Source: Pseudomonas sp. PGPPP3 (GTDB lineage Bacteria; Pseudomonadota; Gammaproteobacteria; Pseudomonadales; Pseudomonadaceae). From it: DNA of 7,685 nucleotides. The translations under genes were made by a program, and so were the position numbers. Numbering within the stretch: the stretch's first letter is position 1; every line of letters starts with the position of its first letter. Location: assembly GCA_002256055.1 (NCBI GenBank), contig NKIE01000124.1:1-7685 (forward strand), read 5' to 3'. The notes under the pieces are model-generated. The model had not been told where the DNA came from. It was given only the letters and a program-made list of their open reading frames with translations, and searched no databases. Positions 5,617-7,685 of this stretch are shown here, one piece after another.

Positions 5617-5650
5617 GAAACAAAAACGGCCCGCTGTAGTAGCCGGGCCG
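5617..5650 (-). terminator. Intrinsic terminator between norB and norD
   Basis: On the minus strand CGGCCCG and CGGGCCG (7 bp, all G/C) flank a 10-base loop and are followed at once by TTTTTGTTT. This is a classical rho-independent terminator for the norCB transcript. It ends about 30 bases before the norD start codon, too close to leave room for a full promoter of norD downstream, so norD presumably relies on readthrough or on a promoter overlapping the hairpin. Confidence 0.85.
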
Positions 5651-5679
5651 AGTTCTGGTTGAGGCTCTGTACCAGTTAC

Positions 5680-5716
5680 GTGTTGAGCCCACCCTACAAA
5701 ATAGGGCCTGCAACAC
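5680..5716 (-). other. Two-tier stem-loop in the norB-norD gap
   Basis: GTGTTG (5680-5685) pairs with CAACAC (5711-5716). Inside, CCCTA (5692-5696) pairs with TAGGG (5702-5706) around a 5-base loop. It lies between the norB stop codon and the terminator and may be an mRNA stabilising or processing structure. No protein or promoter is evident here. Confidence 0.4.
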
Positions 5717-5737
5717 ATCGCTAGGACATAGCTTTAG

Positions 5738-7144
<1,407 letters not shown>

Positions 7145-7147
7145 CTA

Positions 7148-7588
7148 TCAGCCCTCCTTGTTTGGCGGCCATTTATTGGTATTGATCTTCGAGGTCCACT
7201 TGAGGAACTCGGCGATGTCGTCCACTTCCTGGTCGCTCAGATGGAACTGCGGCATCGCCCGGCGGCCTGGCACGCCCAGCGGCTGGATCTTCATCCAGGC
7301 CTGCAGGAACGGCTTGAAGCCGGCATCCTCACCGCGGCGGACAAACACATTGCCCAACTCGGGAGCGAAGTACGCACCCTCGCCCAACAGGGTGTGGCAG
7401 CCGATGCAGTTGTTTTGCTCCCAGACCAACTTGCCGCGTACCACCGCCTCGGTCATCTGTGAGGCATTGGTCCGCTCGGGAAAGGTCTGCTCGGTGTGGT
7501 AAGTCAAAGCCAGGAATACCAGGAAGAAGAACACGCTCCCCCCAAAGTAAATATTCCTGGCCATGCTCTTCGTGAAGGTCTCTGACAT
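7148..7588 (-). CDS. norC: NorC, membrane-anchored cytochrome c subunit of nitric oxide reductase
   Basis: 146 residues, the length I recall for P. aeruginosa NorC. An N-terminal anchor (about 13-30, NIYFGGSVFFFLVFLALTY) places a periplasmic mono-haem cytochrome c domain outside the membrane. The haem is bound through Cys61-Ile-Gly-Cys64-His65 (CIGCH), with Met112 in RRAMPQF as the likely axial ligand. It passes electrons from periplasmic cytochrome c or azurin-type donors to NorB. I chose the ATG at 7586-7588 (MSETFTKSMARN) because GAGGA at 7596-7600 lies seven bases before it. The upstream in-frame ATG at 7618 would add ten residues, has no ribosome site and lies at or beyond the predicted start of transcription. 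First gene of norC-norB-(norD). Confidence 0.97.
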   Translation of the reverse strand: MSETFTKSMARNIYFGGSVFFFLVFLALTYHTEQTFPERTNASQMTEAVVRGKLVWEQNNCIGCHTLLGEGAYFAPELGNVFVRRGEDAGFKPFLQAWMKIQPLGVPGRRAMPQFHLSDQEVDDIAEFLKWTSKINTNKWPPNKEG

Positions 7589-7595
7589 GGCCGTT

Positions 7596-7600
7596 TCCTC
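7596..7600 (-). promoter_or_regulatory. Ribosome binding site deciding the norC start
   Basis: GAGGA on the minus strand, seven bases from the ATG at 7588; it selects the 146-residue form. Confidence 0.75.
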
Positions 7601-7616
7601 ATTACTTGGCGAGCCC

Positions 7617-7622
7617 ATTGTA
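7617..7622 (-). promoter_or_regulatory. -10 element of the norCB promoter
   Basis: TACAAT on the minus strand matches TATAAT at five of six positions. It predicts a start of transcription near 7610 and a leader of about 22 bases. The centre of the Dnr box is then about 42 bases upstream, the class II activator position, with no good -35, as expected for a Crp/Fnr-dependent promoter. Confidence 0.75.
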
Positions 7623-7644
7623 GAAAGCCCCCTAACGAAACCCG

Positions 7645-7660
7645 CTTGATGGCAATCAAG
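7645..7660. promoter_or_regulatory. Perfect Dnr/FNR box of norCB
   Basis: CTTGAT-GGCA-ATCAAG is a full palindrome containing the exact TTGAT-N4-ATCAA consensus, centred at 7652.5. It suits Dnr encoded in this window, though ANR/FNR could bind the same motif. No GGT-N7-ACC NorR site is visible between it and norC or in the 25 bases beyond it. Confidence 0.9.
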
Positions 7661-7685
7661 AACATCCGATGGTTAGGCTCGGGAA

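Noticed and set aside
5658..5674. GGT...ACC in the norB-norD gap as a NorR site
   Set aside because: The spacer is 11 bases, not 7.
3743..5716. Longer norD of 657 residues starting at 5716
   Set aside because: The extra 44 codons cross the terminator hairpin, have no ribosome site and do not look like NorD.
7589..7618. Ten-residue N-terminal extension of NorC
   Set aside because: Its ATG at 7618 overlaps the -10 element and has no ribosome site.

Overview
The window reads as a high-GC gammaproteobacterial denitrifier, most likely a Pseudomonas sensu lato. NorC (146 residues) and Dnr (227 residues) have the lengths I recall for their Pseudomonas aeruginosa counterparts. NorB has all its catalytic residues at P. 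aeruginosa numbering, and REP/REPIN palindromes of Pseudomonas type fill the one large gap. I cannot name the species. The window is a nitric oxide (NO) sensing, detoxification and respiration island.

Layout. Minus strand, 1-1360: norR, a sigma54 activator that senses NO, cut by the window edge before its DNA-binding end. 1361-1518: a dense divergent control region with three perfect GGT-N7-ACC NorR enhancers and a -24/-12 promoter facing right. Plus strand, 1519-3362: dnrN (di-iron repair protein), an unlisted 42-residue membrane peptide, dnr (NO-responsive Crp/Fnr regulator) and a 63-residue zinc-ribbon/transmembrane protein, closely packed and probably one operon. 3363-3742: a gene-free convergent gap made of REPIN palindromes plus a duplicated copy of the norD 3' end. 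Minus strand, 3743-7588: norC-norB-norD, with norC and norB translationally coupled, a strong intrinsic terminator between norB and norD, and a perfect Dnr/Fnr box with a -10 element upstream of norC.

How the parts fit. NorR bound by NO should fire the sigma54 promoter and make DnrN, the two small proteins and, by readthrough, Dnr. Dnr with NO then activates norCB through the box at 7645-7660. The sequence therefore suggests a two-step NO cascade, NorR to Dnr to NorCB, because no ANR/FNR site is visible upstream of dnr. NorCB reduces NO to N2O in the cytoplasmic membrane, NorD assists its maturation, and DnrN repairs NO-damaged iron centres.

The gene families are known. What looks least described is the NorR-driven dnr arrangement, the two small membrane proteins in that operon, the norB/norD terminator and the REP-linked duplication of the norD tail. 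I see no wholly new system.
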